Positions 1 through 6,619 of a stretch of DNA of 6,852 bases are shown in pieces. How positions within the stretch are numbered: the first letter of the stretch is position 1; each line of letters opens with the position of its first letter. The DNA lies in the NCBI GenBank assembly GCA_002292185.1, contig DBBL01000041.1:1-6852 (forward strand). Reading direction: 5' to 3'. The notes beneath the pieces were generated by a model, which searched no databases, had not been told where the DNA came from, and saw only the letters and a list, made by a program, of their open reading frames with translations. Origin of the DNA: Akkermansiaceae bacterium UBA985. Its GTDB lineage: Bacteria > Verrucomicrobiota > Verrucomicrobiia > Verrucomicrobiales > Akkermansiaceae. The position numbers and the translations under genes were made by a program.

Positions 1-204
1 AACAACCAACAGGTCACAGCTACTCGCATTTCCGGTAGCCGTAGTCGCATTGGCAACCCCCTTAACACCCTTAGGCAAATCACTGATCGTGTCACATGAA
101 TCATGAATGGCAACGTCAGCCCCCGCCGAAACGGCAAGCGCAGCAGCAGCGCGGCCACTTGAGCCGGCTCCTAGGGTAATGACGTTTTTGTTTTCCAAAT
201 TCAT
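1..204 (-). CDS. murD: MurD, UDP-N-acetylmuramoyl-L-alanine:D-glutamate ligase (N-terminal 68 residues, cut by window edge)
   Basis: MurD adds D-glutamate to UDP-MurNAc-L-alanine in the cytoplasm, using ATP. Only the first 68 codons are visible; the frame runs open through base 1. The protein opens with MNLENKNVITLGAGSSG, and the glycine-rich turn GAGSSG (residues 12-17) after a hydrophobic beta strand is the Rossmann-like start of the UDP-binding domain of MurD. An alanine-rich helix and a second strand ending in VAIHD follow, as expected for that fold. The ATG lies one base after the mraY stop codon (TAA-T-ATG), and mraY followed by murD is the usual dcw order. No Shine-Dalgarno sequence precedes it, so translational coupling to mraY is likely. 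The central ATPase and C-terminal domains lie outside the window, so the identity rests on the N-terminal motif and on position; it is nevertheless quite secure. Confidence 0.93.
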   Translation of the reverse strand, partial: MNLENKNVITLGAGSSGRAAAALAVSAGADVAIHDSCDTISDLPKGVKGVANATTATGNASSCDLLVV

Positions 205-205
205 A

Positions 206-1369
206 TTAGACAATTTTCAACAAGGCGATTCCCACCAATCCACTGAATGCAGAGATGATCCAAAAGCGAATGATCACCTGGCTTTCATGCCAGCCTCGAA
301 GCTCGAAGTGATGGTGAATAGGCGACATCGCAAAAATACGTTTTCCGGTAAGCTTAAAGCTGCCGACTTGGAGAATCACCGACAAAGCCTCCATAACAAA
401 AACCCAGCCAATAATAACCAAGAGCAGCTCCTGCTTGGCGCAAATAGCTGCGGTGGCAAGACCGCCACCAATGGCAAGCGAACCCGTGTCTCCCATAAAC
501 ACTTTAGCTGGGTGGCAGTTATGCCAGAGGAAACCAAAGCCAGCTCCCACGAGAGCTAACAAAAACACAGAAAGCTCAACCACATGGGTATTATAAGGAA
601 TGAATAGGTATTCTTTGGCCATGTAAGCATGACCGGCCAGATACGTGATCACCGCGTAGGCGAGCGAGACCGTAATGGTGCACCCCGTAGCCAAGCCATC
701 AAGACCATCTGTCAGATTCACCGCATTAGAGCAGCCAACAACAATCAGTGCAAAAAATGGGATGTACAAATAACCCATATCGAACAAAGGCTGCTTAGAA
801 AGCGGAAAGGTAATTTCACTTATCTGCATGGGTACATCAACCATGGTATAACCCATGCCCAGCTCCTTGGTTTTAAAGAACAGAAACGCAGCAGCAACAC
901 AGCTGATTGCCACTTGCCAGAAGAGCTTAACCCTCCCTCTGATGCCATCAGAGCTTTTCAGCTTCACCTTGGTGTAATCATCCACGAAACCCAACAAGCC
1001 GAGCGCGAGCATGACACAGCTTGTAACAGCCACAAAGGGATTCAAAGGACGCCCGCAAACAAGCACAGCCATAAGAACCGTGCCCAAAATCAAAACCCCA
1101 CCCATGGTCGGTGTTCCGGCCTTGCCGCCGTGTAGCTCATTGAGTTTGTGAACTTCCTCTGCACTGCGTATCGGCTGACCTACTTTCAGTGAAACTAATT
1201 TACGAATCACCCATGGACCAAGTGTGACACTGACTAAAAAGGTGAGCATGCAAGCCACACCTGCACGCACCGTCACATAACCAAGCAACCTCAGAAAACT
1301 CATGGTGTCGGCCCATTGATCGCCTGCCTTGAATGCCTCTAACCAATACTCGTAAATCCAATATAACAT
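206..1369 (-). CDS. mraY: MraY, phospho-N-acetylmuramoyl-pentapeptide transferase
   Basis: MraY is the integral membrane enzyme that transfers phospho-MurNAc-pentapeptide from UDP to undecaprenyl phosphate, giving lipid I. The 387-residue product has about ten hydrophobic segments. Family signatures are in order: GTPTMGG (85-91), the aspartate pair of GFVDDYTK (D130, D131), NLTDGLDGLA (218-227), FMGDTGS (291-297, with D294) and the histidine cluster of SPIHHHFE (H352-H354). The N-terminus MLYWIYEYWL resembles the MLVWL-type start of E. coli MraY, which supports the ATG at 1369. The protein is longer than the roughly 360 residues of E. coli MraY; much of the excess lies in the N-terminus and in the loop before the NLTDGLDG segment. 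The gene starts 15 nt after murF, with no Shine-Dalgarno sequence in that gap, and ends one base before murD. Confidence 0.98.
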   Translation of the reverse strand: MLYWIYEYWLEAFKAGDQWADTMSFLRLLGYVTVRAGVACMLTFLVSVTLGPWVIRKLVSLKVGQPIRSAEEVHKLNELHGGKAGTPTMGGVLILGTVLMAVLVCGRPLNPFVAVTSCVMLALGLLGFVDDYTKVKLKSSDGIRGRVKLFWQVAISCVAAAFLFFKTKELGMGYTMVDVPMQISEITFPLSKQPLFDMGYLYIPFFALIVVGCSNAVNLTDGLDGLATGCTITVSLAYAVITYLAGHAYMAKEYLFIPYNTHVVELSVFLLALVGAGFGFLWHNCHPAKVFMGDTGSLAIGGGLATAAICAKQELLLVIIGWVFVMEALSVILQVGSFKLTGKRIFAMSPIHHHFELRGWHESQVIIRFWIISAFSGLVGIALLKIV

Positions 1370-1384
1370 ATTTTGATCAGTGAT

Positions 1385-2770
1385 TTAGTTTTGAGGAAAC
1401 GCAAGATGCATGACGTTTTCCATTCCAGCCATACGACTGCCTTTGAACAGCGCACTGTCCCCTTCTTTGCAAAAATTCTTAATCCATGTAGCTGCTGAGT
1501 CAGCATCATCAAATTGATGAGCATCATCACTGCATTCACTCGCCCCCTTGTAGATCTCCCGAGCGTCAGCACCTACGCTAACGACGGTAAGATTCTTCTC
1601 AGCTGCGATTTTACCTACACGCCTGTGCTCAGCATCAGAGTGAGGACCAAGCTCCGCCATCTTACCCAAGACAACCAATCGATGTGCTCCATTATGAACT
1701 GGCAACTCCGCGAGTGTATCGATCGCCGCAATCACTGAGTCTGGATTGGCATTGTATGTATCATCAAATACCGTAACCCCGTGAGATACGAACTTTTGCA
1801 GGCGTCCACTGGTCAACTGCGCAGCACTGAGTCCGGCTGCTATCTCGGCCGAGTTCATACCGAGGGCATAGCCTGCGGCGGCGGCTAACAGCGCATTATT
1901 GACCATGTGCTTGCCACTCACGCTAAGCTCAACCGCTATTTCTTGCTGATGATCAATGCATAACTTGAAAGCTGAACCAGCATCAGTTATCCGCAAATCC
2001 TCTGCACGAACAGCACCACGACAATTACCGGCAACGATCACCTTAGACCTAGTGCGTTTGATTAAATAATCTACAAAGTCACAGCTTGCAGTCACAATCA
2101 GCGTCCCCCGCTCAGGCAATGCCCGTGCCAATGCGCTTTTTTCTTCAGCAATGCCTTCACGCGTTTTGAGAAATTCAATATGGGCCGTTCCAATATTAGT
2201 AATGATACCGATGTCTGGCGAAGAGATATCGCACAGAGGAGCAATCTCCCCCGCATGACTCATACCCATTTCCCATACACAAACCTCATCGCTCTCCTCG
2301 GTGGAAAGAACGCTAAGAGGTAAACCAATGTGATTATTGAGATTACCCTTGGTCGCATTCACCTTGAATTTTTGAGCAATGACCGATGCGGTAAAATCCT
2401 TGGTCGACGTCTTACCATTCGAGCCCGTTATGCCAATCACACGGATATTGAGCTGCTGACGATACCACTTAGCAAGCCGCTGTAATGCCAACAAGGTGTC
2501 TTGGACGAGAACCACCGGAACGCCAAGCTCAGCTACAGCTTCAGGAAGCTCATCAAGCACTAGGCAGGCAGCACCAGCTTCGGCCGCTTTGAGCGCAAAG
2601 GCATTACCATCAAAGTTTTCACCTCTCAATGCGATGAATAGCGAGCCTTCCGATAATTCGCGAGTATCGGTAGAAACTGAACTCACCAACGCTTCGCCAT
2701 TCACCGCCGTAGACGCGACAAGCTCACCGCCTGTGGCGCGTGCTATCTCGTTTACGGTGATCGGCTTCAT
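1385..2770 (-). CDS. murF: MurF, UDP-N-acetylmuramoyl-tripeptide:D-alanyl-D-alanine ligase
   Basis: MurF is the cytoplasmic ATP-dependent ligase that adds D-Ala-D-Ala to UDP-MurNAc-tripeptide, completing the pentapeptide precursor. The 461 residues show the three Mur-ligase domains. The N-terminal domain contains STDTRELSEGSLFIALRG (33-50), which resembles the matching part of the neighbouring MurE. The central ATPase domain has the P-loop GSNGKTSTK (116-124), NLNNHIGLPL (143-152), the EMGMSHAGEI block (167-176), NIGTAHIE (192-199) and K211 of EEKSAL as the candidate carbamoylated lysine. The C-terminal domain has DDTYNANPDS (336-345), LGKMAELG (368-375) and the MurF-typical LFKGSRMAGME (441-451). 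Length is normal for the family. The ATG is 9 nt after the murE stop; the spacer reads CATTTTCCC, with no Shine-Dalgarno sequence. The stop is a TAA. Confidence 0.98.
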   Translation of the reverse strand: MKPITVNEIARATGGELVASTAVNGEALVSSVSTDTRELSEGSLFIALRGENFDGNAFALKAAEAGAACLVLDELPEAVAELGVPVVLVQDTLLALQRLAKWYRQQLNIRVIGITGSNGKTSTKDFTASVIAQKFKVNATKGNLNNHIGLPLSVLSTEESDEVCVWEMGMSHAGEIAPLCDISSPDIGIITNIGTAHIEFLKTREGIAEEKSALARALPERGTLIVTASCDFVDYLIKRTRSKVIVAGNCRGAVRAEDLRITDAGSAFKLCIDHQQEIAVELSVSGKHMVNNALLAAAAGYALGMNSAEIAAGLSAAQLTSGRLQKFVSHGVTVFDDTYNANPDSVIAAIDTLAELPVHNGAHRLVVLGKMAELGPHSDAEHRRVGKIAAEKNLTVVSVGADAREIYKGASECSDDAHQFDDADSAATWIKNFCKEGDSALFKGSRMAGMENVMHLAFPQN

Positions 2771-2779
2771 GGGAAAATG

Positions 2780-4267
2780 TTAAACGGTGGTCTTTTTAAG
2801 GTTTAGGGCTTTGTAAGCCGCCCTGCGGTCATCAAAATCAATGCGGTTGCCGGCTATTTCCTGGTAGGTCTCGTGGCCCTTACCTGCCACCAAAACAATA
2901 TCCCCCTCTTGTGATAAATTCACCGCTGTCTGAATGGCCTCCATCCTGTCCTCGATACGTTCATACCTCTCCCCCGCCATGCCCTTCTCAATTTCTGCCA
3001 GAATGGCTTCAGGCTTTTCAGACCGTGGGTTATCGGAAGTGGTGATGCAGAAATCACTCCCTTTGGATGCCGCTGCTCCCATCAATGCACGCTTGGAGCT
3101 GTCGCGATCGCCGCCACAGCCAAACACAGTAATCAAACGATTAGGTTTGAGTTCCTGTAGTGCTGCACAGGCATTCATCAAGGCGTCTGGAGTGTGCGCA
3201 TAATCAACAAATACAGAGGCACCTTCACGCGAACCGATATTTTCCATCCTGCCGGGCACCTGAGGTGCTTCGGCCAATGCGACTACCGCGTCACGCACCT
3301 TAATGCCGACCGCAGCGGAAGCGGCAATGGCCGCCACGCAGTTGTAAACATTAAACCTTCCGATGTAAGGAGTGCGGACAAGATAATCACGATCCTTGAA
3401 CTTGATATCAAATTCAGTGCCCCGAACCGTCTGCTGTTCACGACCGATGCGCATGTCAGCGTGCACACCGTAGCCATAAGTGATGAAGTGCAATCTACCT
3501 TTAAATTCTTCAAGCAAGCGCTGACCATAAGGATCATCGAGATTAATAACCGCAGTGGTCTTTTTGCTTCCTGACTGTGTTTCCACTAATTCAAACAAGC
3601 GACATTTGGCAGCAAAATAGTCTGCCATGTTACCGTGGTAATCTAAATGGTCTTGGCTCAAGTTAGTGAACACCGCAGCATCCATTTGAAGGCCATCTGT
3701 GCGTTTTTGTTCAAGTGCGTGAGACGAGATCTCCATGGCGACACCACGGCAATCATTGTGCAGCATCCTCGCCAAGCTTGCCTGCAGCTCCACTGGCCCA
3801 GGTGTAGTATGGGTGGCTGGAGTGACTTCCTCGCCATCATTGATTTGCACCGTTCCCAACAAACCCGCACGGCTCCATGTCCGCTCCATGATAGCATGAG
3901 TAATGAATGCGGTAGTGGTTTTGCCGTTGGTGCCGGTAATCCCAACCACCTTCATAGCTGCAGATGGATGATCATACCATGTGCATGCCAAAGCCGCAGC
4001 AGCAGCACGAGCGTCAGCAACGTGCACCCAACATACTTGATCCTCACTTCCCGCCGGCTTTGCGGCTTCAGAGATAATGGCCGAAGCTCCATTCAATATG
4101 GCCTGAGGCACAAATTGCTGACCATCTAAGTCGTTACCACTCACTGCCACAAAAACACCACCAGTGGTAATCTCACGGGAGTCTGAGGAAATACTTGTCA
4201 CCTCACTATCTAGATCTCCACTAACGGAGATAACATCTAGAGAGCTGATTATTTGTTCTAAATTCAT
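2780..4267 (-). CDS. murE: MurE, UDP-N-acetylmuramoyl-L-alanyl-D-glutamate:meso-diaminopimelate ligase
   Basis: MurE adds the third stem-peptide residue to UDP-MurNAc-L-Ala-D-Glu in the cytoplasm. Starting at the ATG at 4267 the protein is 495 residues, the same length as E. coli MurE. Landmarks are SSDSREITTGGVFVAVSG (27-44, UDP-binding domain), the P-loop GITGTNGKTTT (109-119), HTTPGP (153-158), SSHALEQ (181-187), QDHLDYHG (205-212), K221 of AAKCRLF as the likely carbamoylated lysine, YAHTPDAL (356-363), GCGGDRD (383-389) and DNPR (412-415). DNPR is the known signature of meso-diaminopimelate-specific enzymes, so the wall is probably DAP-type. A start at 4309 would add 14 residues (MMMRSLWPNQIDKS) and overlap the end of ftsI by 38 nt; that extension does not look like MurE, and the 4267 start leaves a tidy 4-nt gap after ftsI. 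The start position is therefore inferred. Confidence 0.97.
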   Translation of the reverse strand: MNLEQIISSLDVISVSGDLDSEVTSISSDSREITTGGVFVAVSGNDLDGQQFVPQAILNGASAIISEAAKPAGSEDQVCWVHVADARAAAAALACTWYDHPSAAMKVVGITGTNGKTTTAFITHAIMERTWSRAGLLGTVQINDGEEVTPATHTTPGPVELQASLARMLHNDCRGVAMEISSHALEQKRTDGLQMDAAVFTNLSQDHLDYHGNMADYFAAKCRLFELVETQSGSKKTTAVINLDDPYGQRLLEEFKGRLHFITYGYGVHADMRIGREQQTVRGTEFDIKFKDRDYLVRTPYIGRFNVYNCVAAIAASAAVGIKVRDAVVALAEAPQVPGRMENIGSREGASVFVDYAHTPDALMNACAALQELKPNRLITVFGCGGDRDSSKRALMGAAASKGSDFCITTSDNPRSEKPEAILAEIEKGMAGERYERIEDRMEAIQTAVNLSQEGDIVLVAGKGHETYQEIAGNRIDFDDRRAAYKALNLKKTTV

Positions 4268-4271
4268 TGAT

Positions 4272-6227
4272 TTATCGATCTGATTTGGCCAGAGGCTGCG
4301 CATCATCATCTTGATGGCTCGGCTTCAGGCCCATAAGGTTCCCTACACGGGATGCGACCTTGGAAAAAATAGGAGCGGCAACACTTCCGCCTCCAGGAGT
4401 TACTTTTTGCATACCCTCCTCGGCATCTGGCATTTTCGGGTCATCAATCACCACCACACAAACAAACTCCGGATTTTCTGCAGGCATCATTCCTGCAAAT
4501 GAAACGGTGTAGCGTTTTTCACGGTCGTTCTCACCGTTGTAATATCCTCCCTCAGGATGAATCTTTACCGTTGTGCCTGTTTTGCCTGCGACACTGAAGC
4601 CTTCCACTTTTGCAAGTCGAGCTGTGCCCTTAACATCGACAACCGTGGCCAGTGCCTCACGCATTTTAAGTGCAGTCTCTGCTTTGATCACCCTTCGGAC
4701 TTTCTTCTGGTTAAAGGTATGAGTTGTCGCCCCATTGTCCGCCATCATCGACTTTAACAGCTGTGGTTTCATCAGCACTCCGCCATTGGCAATCGCGCAG
4801 TAAGCACAGGCAACCTGCAAGGGTGTCACACTAACGTGATAGCCATATGAGATACGTGAGAAGTCGGTTGGGTTTCCTGTATTGCTGACCACCCCAGCAC
4901 TTTCTCCTGCCATGAGGATGTTGGTCTTCGCACCGAAACCGAAAGCTCTCAGATAGTTGAAAAATTGATCTGTTCCGAGCTCTAGGGCTATCTTGTATGA
5001 CCCAACATTACTCGATTTGGCGAGGATCTGCTGCACTGACAAATCACCAAATGTTTTATAGTCTTTCACTAGCTTGACTGAGCCATTTCGATACGGGCCG
5101 CAGTCAAAAACAGTATCAGGCTCAATCAGTCCCTGGTCCATCGCACCAGCGGTAGAGATGATTTTAAAAGTAGAGCCAGGTTCGTAAATCGCCTGGGTCG
5201 CGTAATCGAAACCATTTTTGGCAATGTTTTTGCGGGTGTTGAGGTTGTAGGTTGGTCTACTTGCCATTGCCATAATGGCTCCATTCTTGGGATTCATCAG
5301 CACAATGGCGCCCTTCTTTGCCGCGAACTCTTTGAGGCCGGCATCAAGCTCTTCTTCCACGACTCTCTGCATTCCCATATCAAGGGTAAGCTGGACATTG
5401 AGTCCATGTCTTGGTGGCGTCACCTTGCCTGGCTTTGCCAAATCAAGCGGTCTGTATTTATTTTTGTGCGTGATGACCTGGCCATCCTTACCAGAAAGCT
5501 CTTCATTCATTTTATTTTCAATACCTGCACGCCCTCTAACGATTCTATCTGGGTCATTTTCGTCCTCACCGACATAACCCACCATAGCAGCCGCCATGTT
5601 AGGCATTACATACCAGCGCTTTTGCCACTCTTTAAACACGATGGATGGAGATATTGAATAATCACGCGCAAGCTGCTTGAGGTTTTCCGCATCATCCTCG
5701 GACAAGTCAGGCTTGATCACTACATAATCTTGGCCCTCCCGATCGAGCTTCATGCGCTGACGAAGCTCTACCGTGGTCATGCCCAGTGGCCGAGCAAAGG
5801 TGTCGATAACGTGTTCAATATTTTGAGTAATGATGTCATCAGCGTATAACTCGTTTTTCAACTGGGCTGCTCGCGCCTCGACTCTACGGTTACGCTTGTC
5901 CTGATCCCATAAATACCACTCTGGCGTTTCGCGCAGTTCCTTGTTTGCTAGCGCAAGGGCTGCTACTCCCGTATTACGCAGCCTCAACTTATCGAAAGCC
6001 ATGCGTGCACGTGGGATGTTACGTGCGATGAGTTGATTATTACAATCAACGATACAGCCTCGGTTTGCCAGCAATACCACTGTCTTACTCGATTCTATTG
6101 ACTGTTCAGCAACCTCGTTTGCCTTAACAACATGCAAATAAATAAGCCTAACCGACAAAGCACTCAGCCCGGCCACAAAGACCAGGCAGAGAAAGATACA
6201 TCGGCGATAGAAAGCGACTGAATTCAC
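4272..6227 (-). CDS. ftsI: FtsI / PBP3-type class B penicillin-binding protein, septal peptidoglycan transpeptidase
   Basis: This is a membrane-anchored D,D-transpeptidase that cross-links peptidoglycan at the division septum. The 651 residues begin with a short cytoplasmic end and one transmembrane helix (about 9-34). An extended pedestal region follows, with the class B motif RGRAGIE (231-237), and then the transpeptidase domain. Its three active-site motifs are STFK (352-355, nucleophile S352), SSN (405-407) and KTGT (549-552). GGGSVAAPIF (612-621) near the end is also typical. There are no PASTA repeats. It is somewhat longer than E. coli FtsI (588 residues), mostly before the catalytic domain. 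The start is GTG at 6227, the only non-ATG start seen in the window; no ATG occurs nearby that would keep the membrane anchor. The N-terminal RGxIxDRNGxxLA motif is degenerate (RGCIVDCNNQLIA). Its place between ftsL and murE, rather than beside a rod-shape operon, favours FtsI over PBP2. Confidence 0.96.
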   Translation of the reverse strand: MNSVAFYRRCIFLCLVFVAGLSALSVRLIYLHVVKANEVAEQSIESSKTVVLLANRGCIVDCNNQLIARNIPRARMAFDKLRLRNTGVAALALANKELRETPEWYLWDQDKRNRRVEARAAQLKNELYADDIITQNIEHVIDTFARPLGMTTVELRQRMKLDREGQDYVVIKPDLSEDDAENLKQLARDYSISPSIVFKEWQKRWYVMPNMAAAMVGYVGEDENDPDRIVRGRAGIENKMNEELSGKDGQVITHKNKYRPLDLAKPGKVTPPRHGLNVQLTLDMGMQRVVEEELDAGLKEFAAKKGAIVLMNPKNGAIMAMASRPTYNLNTRKNIAKNGFDYATQAIYEPGSTFKIISTAGAMDQGLIEPDTVFDCGPYRNGSVKLVKDYKTFGDLSVQQILAKSSNVGSYKIALELGTDQFFNYLRAFGFGAKTNILMAGESAGVVSNTGNPTDFSRISYGYHVSVTPLQVACAYCAIANGGVLMKPQLLKSMMADNGATTHTFNQKKVRRVIKAETALKMREALATVVDVKGTARLAKVEGFSVAGKTGTTVKIHPEGGYYNGENDREKRYTVSFAGMMPAENPEFVCVVVIDDPKMPDAEEGMQKVTPGGGSVAAPIFSKVASRVGNLMGLKPSHQDDDAQPLAKSDR

Positions 6228-6244
6228 GGATAGTTGGCAATCAT
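6224..6244 (-). other. Six-codon mini-ORF bridging ftsL and ftsI
   Basis: On the minus strand the ftsL-ftsI junction contains ATG ATT GCC AAC TAT CCG TGA (MIANYP). Its ATG overlaps the ftsL stop as ATGA, and its TGA overlaps the ftsI GTG start as GTGA. It is out of frame with ftsI and so is not an alternative start. It might relay ribosomes from ftsL to the GTG of ftsI, which lacks a Shine-Dalgarno sequence, but it may equally be chance. The overlaps are directly visible; any function is speculation. Confidence 0.2.
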
Positions 6245-6606
6245 GGTCGGACTTGAGCTAGGTCAGGGGTCCTGGGGGTTTCGTTTATTCCTCGTGAAGA
6301 GAAGGGGAGAATTTTTTTTACGGCGCTTGCTGGAGCTATTACTAGCTGAGATCCCGCACGAGCTAAGTCATCGCGAATCTGATAAATATTAAGCTTCTGC
6401 TCGATCTTGACCTGCAAGTTATTGATGGCGCCCTCGTGATCACTAATGCGCAGCTCCGTTTTGCGGATATCCTTCACCACCTCAACCTGACTATTCTTCA
6501 GCCAAGCATGTATAAAACCACCCCCCATCAATGCTGGCGCCGCAAAGCCAAGCAACACCATCTCAACGATGGAAAATCTGCGATCTTTATTGCGGTGTTT
6601 ATTCAT
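6241..6606 (-). CDS. ftsL: FtsL-like bitopic division protein
   Basis: The 121-residue product has a short, strongly basic cytoplasmic end (MNKHRNKDRR), one transmembrane helix (about 12-35), a heptad-like charged segment likely to form a coiled coil (about 37-85, including VEVVKDIRKTELRIS), and a short proline- and arginine-containing tail. This topology, its size and its position between rsmH and ftsI match FtsL, the FtsB/FtsQ partner that helps activate the septal synthase. FtsL sequences diverge widely, so the assignment depends on architecture and synteny rather than on conserved residues. The ATG at 6606 lies 13 nt after the rsmH stop with no Shine-Dalgarno sequence. An in-gene run of eight A residues (positions 6312-6319) lies in codons 96-99. 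The stop TGA overlaps an ATG (ATGA) that opens a mini-ORF leading to ftsI. Confidence 0.82.
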   Translation of the reverse strand: MNKHRNKDRRFSIVEMVLLGFAAPALMGGGFIHAWLKNSQVEVVKDIRKTELRISDHEGAINNLQVKIEQKLNIYQIRDDLARAGSQLVIAPASAVKKILPFSSRGINETPRTPDLAQVRP

Positions 6607-6619
6607 AGATTGACGGCTT

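Noticed and set aside
138..150. GCAGCAGCAGC short repeat in murD
   Set aside because: It is just consecutive alanine codons in the first helix of the UDP-binding domain, too short to be a meaningful repeat.
107..559. 150-codon plus-strand open frame spanning the murD-mraY junction
   Set aside because: It is antisense to two well-supported genes, has an alanine-rich start that mirrors the murD coding strand, and has no recognisable domain.
629..1135. 168-codon plus-strand open frame opposite mraY
   Set aside because: It lies wholly within mraY, which carries all its catalytic motifs on the other strand. The translated product is low in hydrophobic order, resembles no family I recognise, and looks like an antisense shadow.
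1370..1384. Possible regulatory site or promoter in the longest intergenic gap (15 nt, before mraY)
   Set aside because: It is too short for a promoter by itself, contains no inverted repeat of useful length (only TGATCA), and I could not identify convincing -35 and -10 elements extending into murF.
1339..1572. 77-codon minus-strand frame across the murF-mraY junction
   Set aside because: It is out of frame with both genes, overlaps the conserved MurF C-terminus and the mraY start, and shows no family resemblance.
3647..4129. 160-codon plus-strand open frame opposite murE
   Set aside because: It is antisense to the conserved P-loop and HTTPGP region of murE; the product is cysteine- and histidine-rich without order, typical of a shadow frame.
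6262..6320. Possible terminator: G/C-rich stretch (aggggtcctggggg) with a nearby T8 run
   Set aside because: The G-rich segments do not form a good inverted repeat. The T run is on the plus strand, against the direction of the operon, and the sequence is fully explained as the 3' coding part of the ftsL-like gene.
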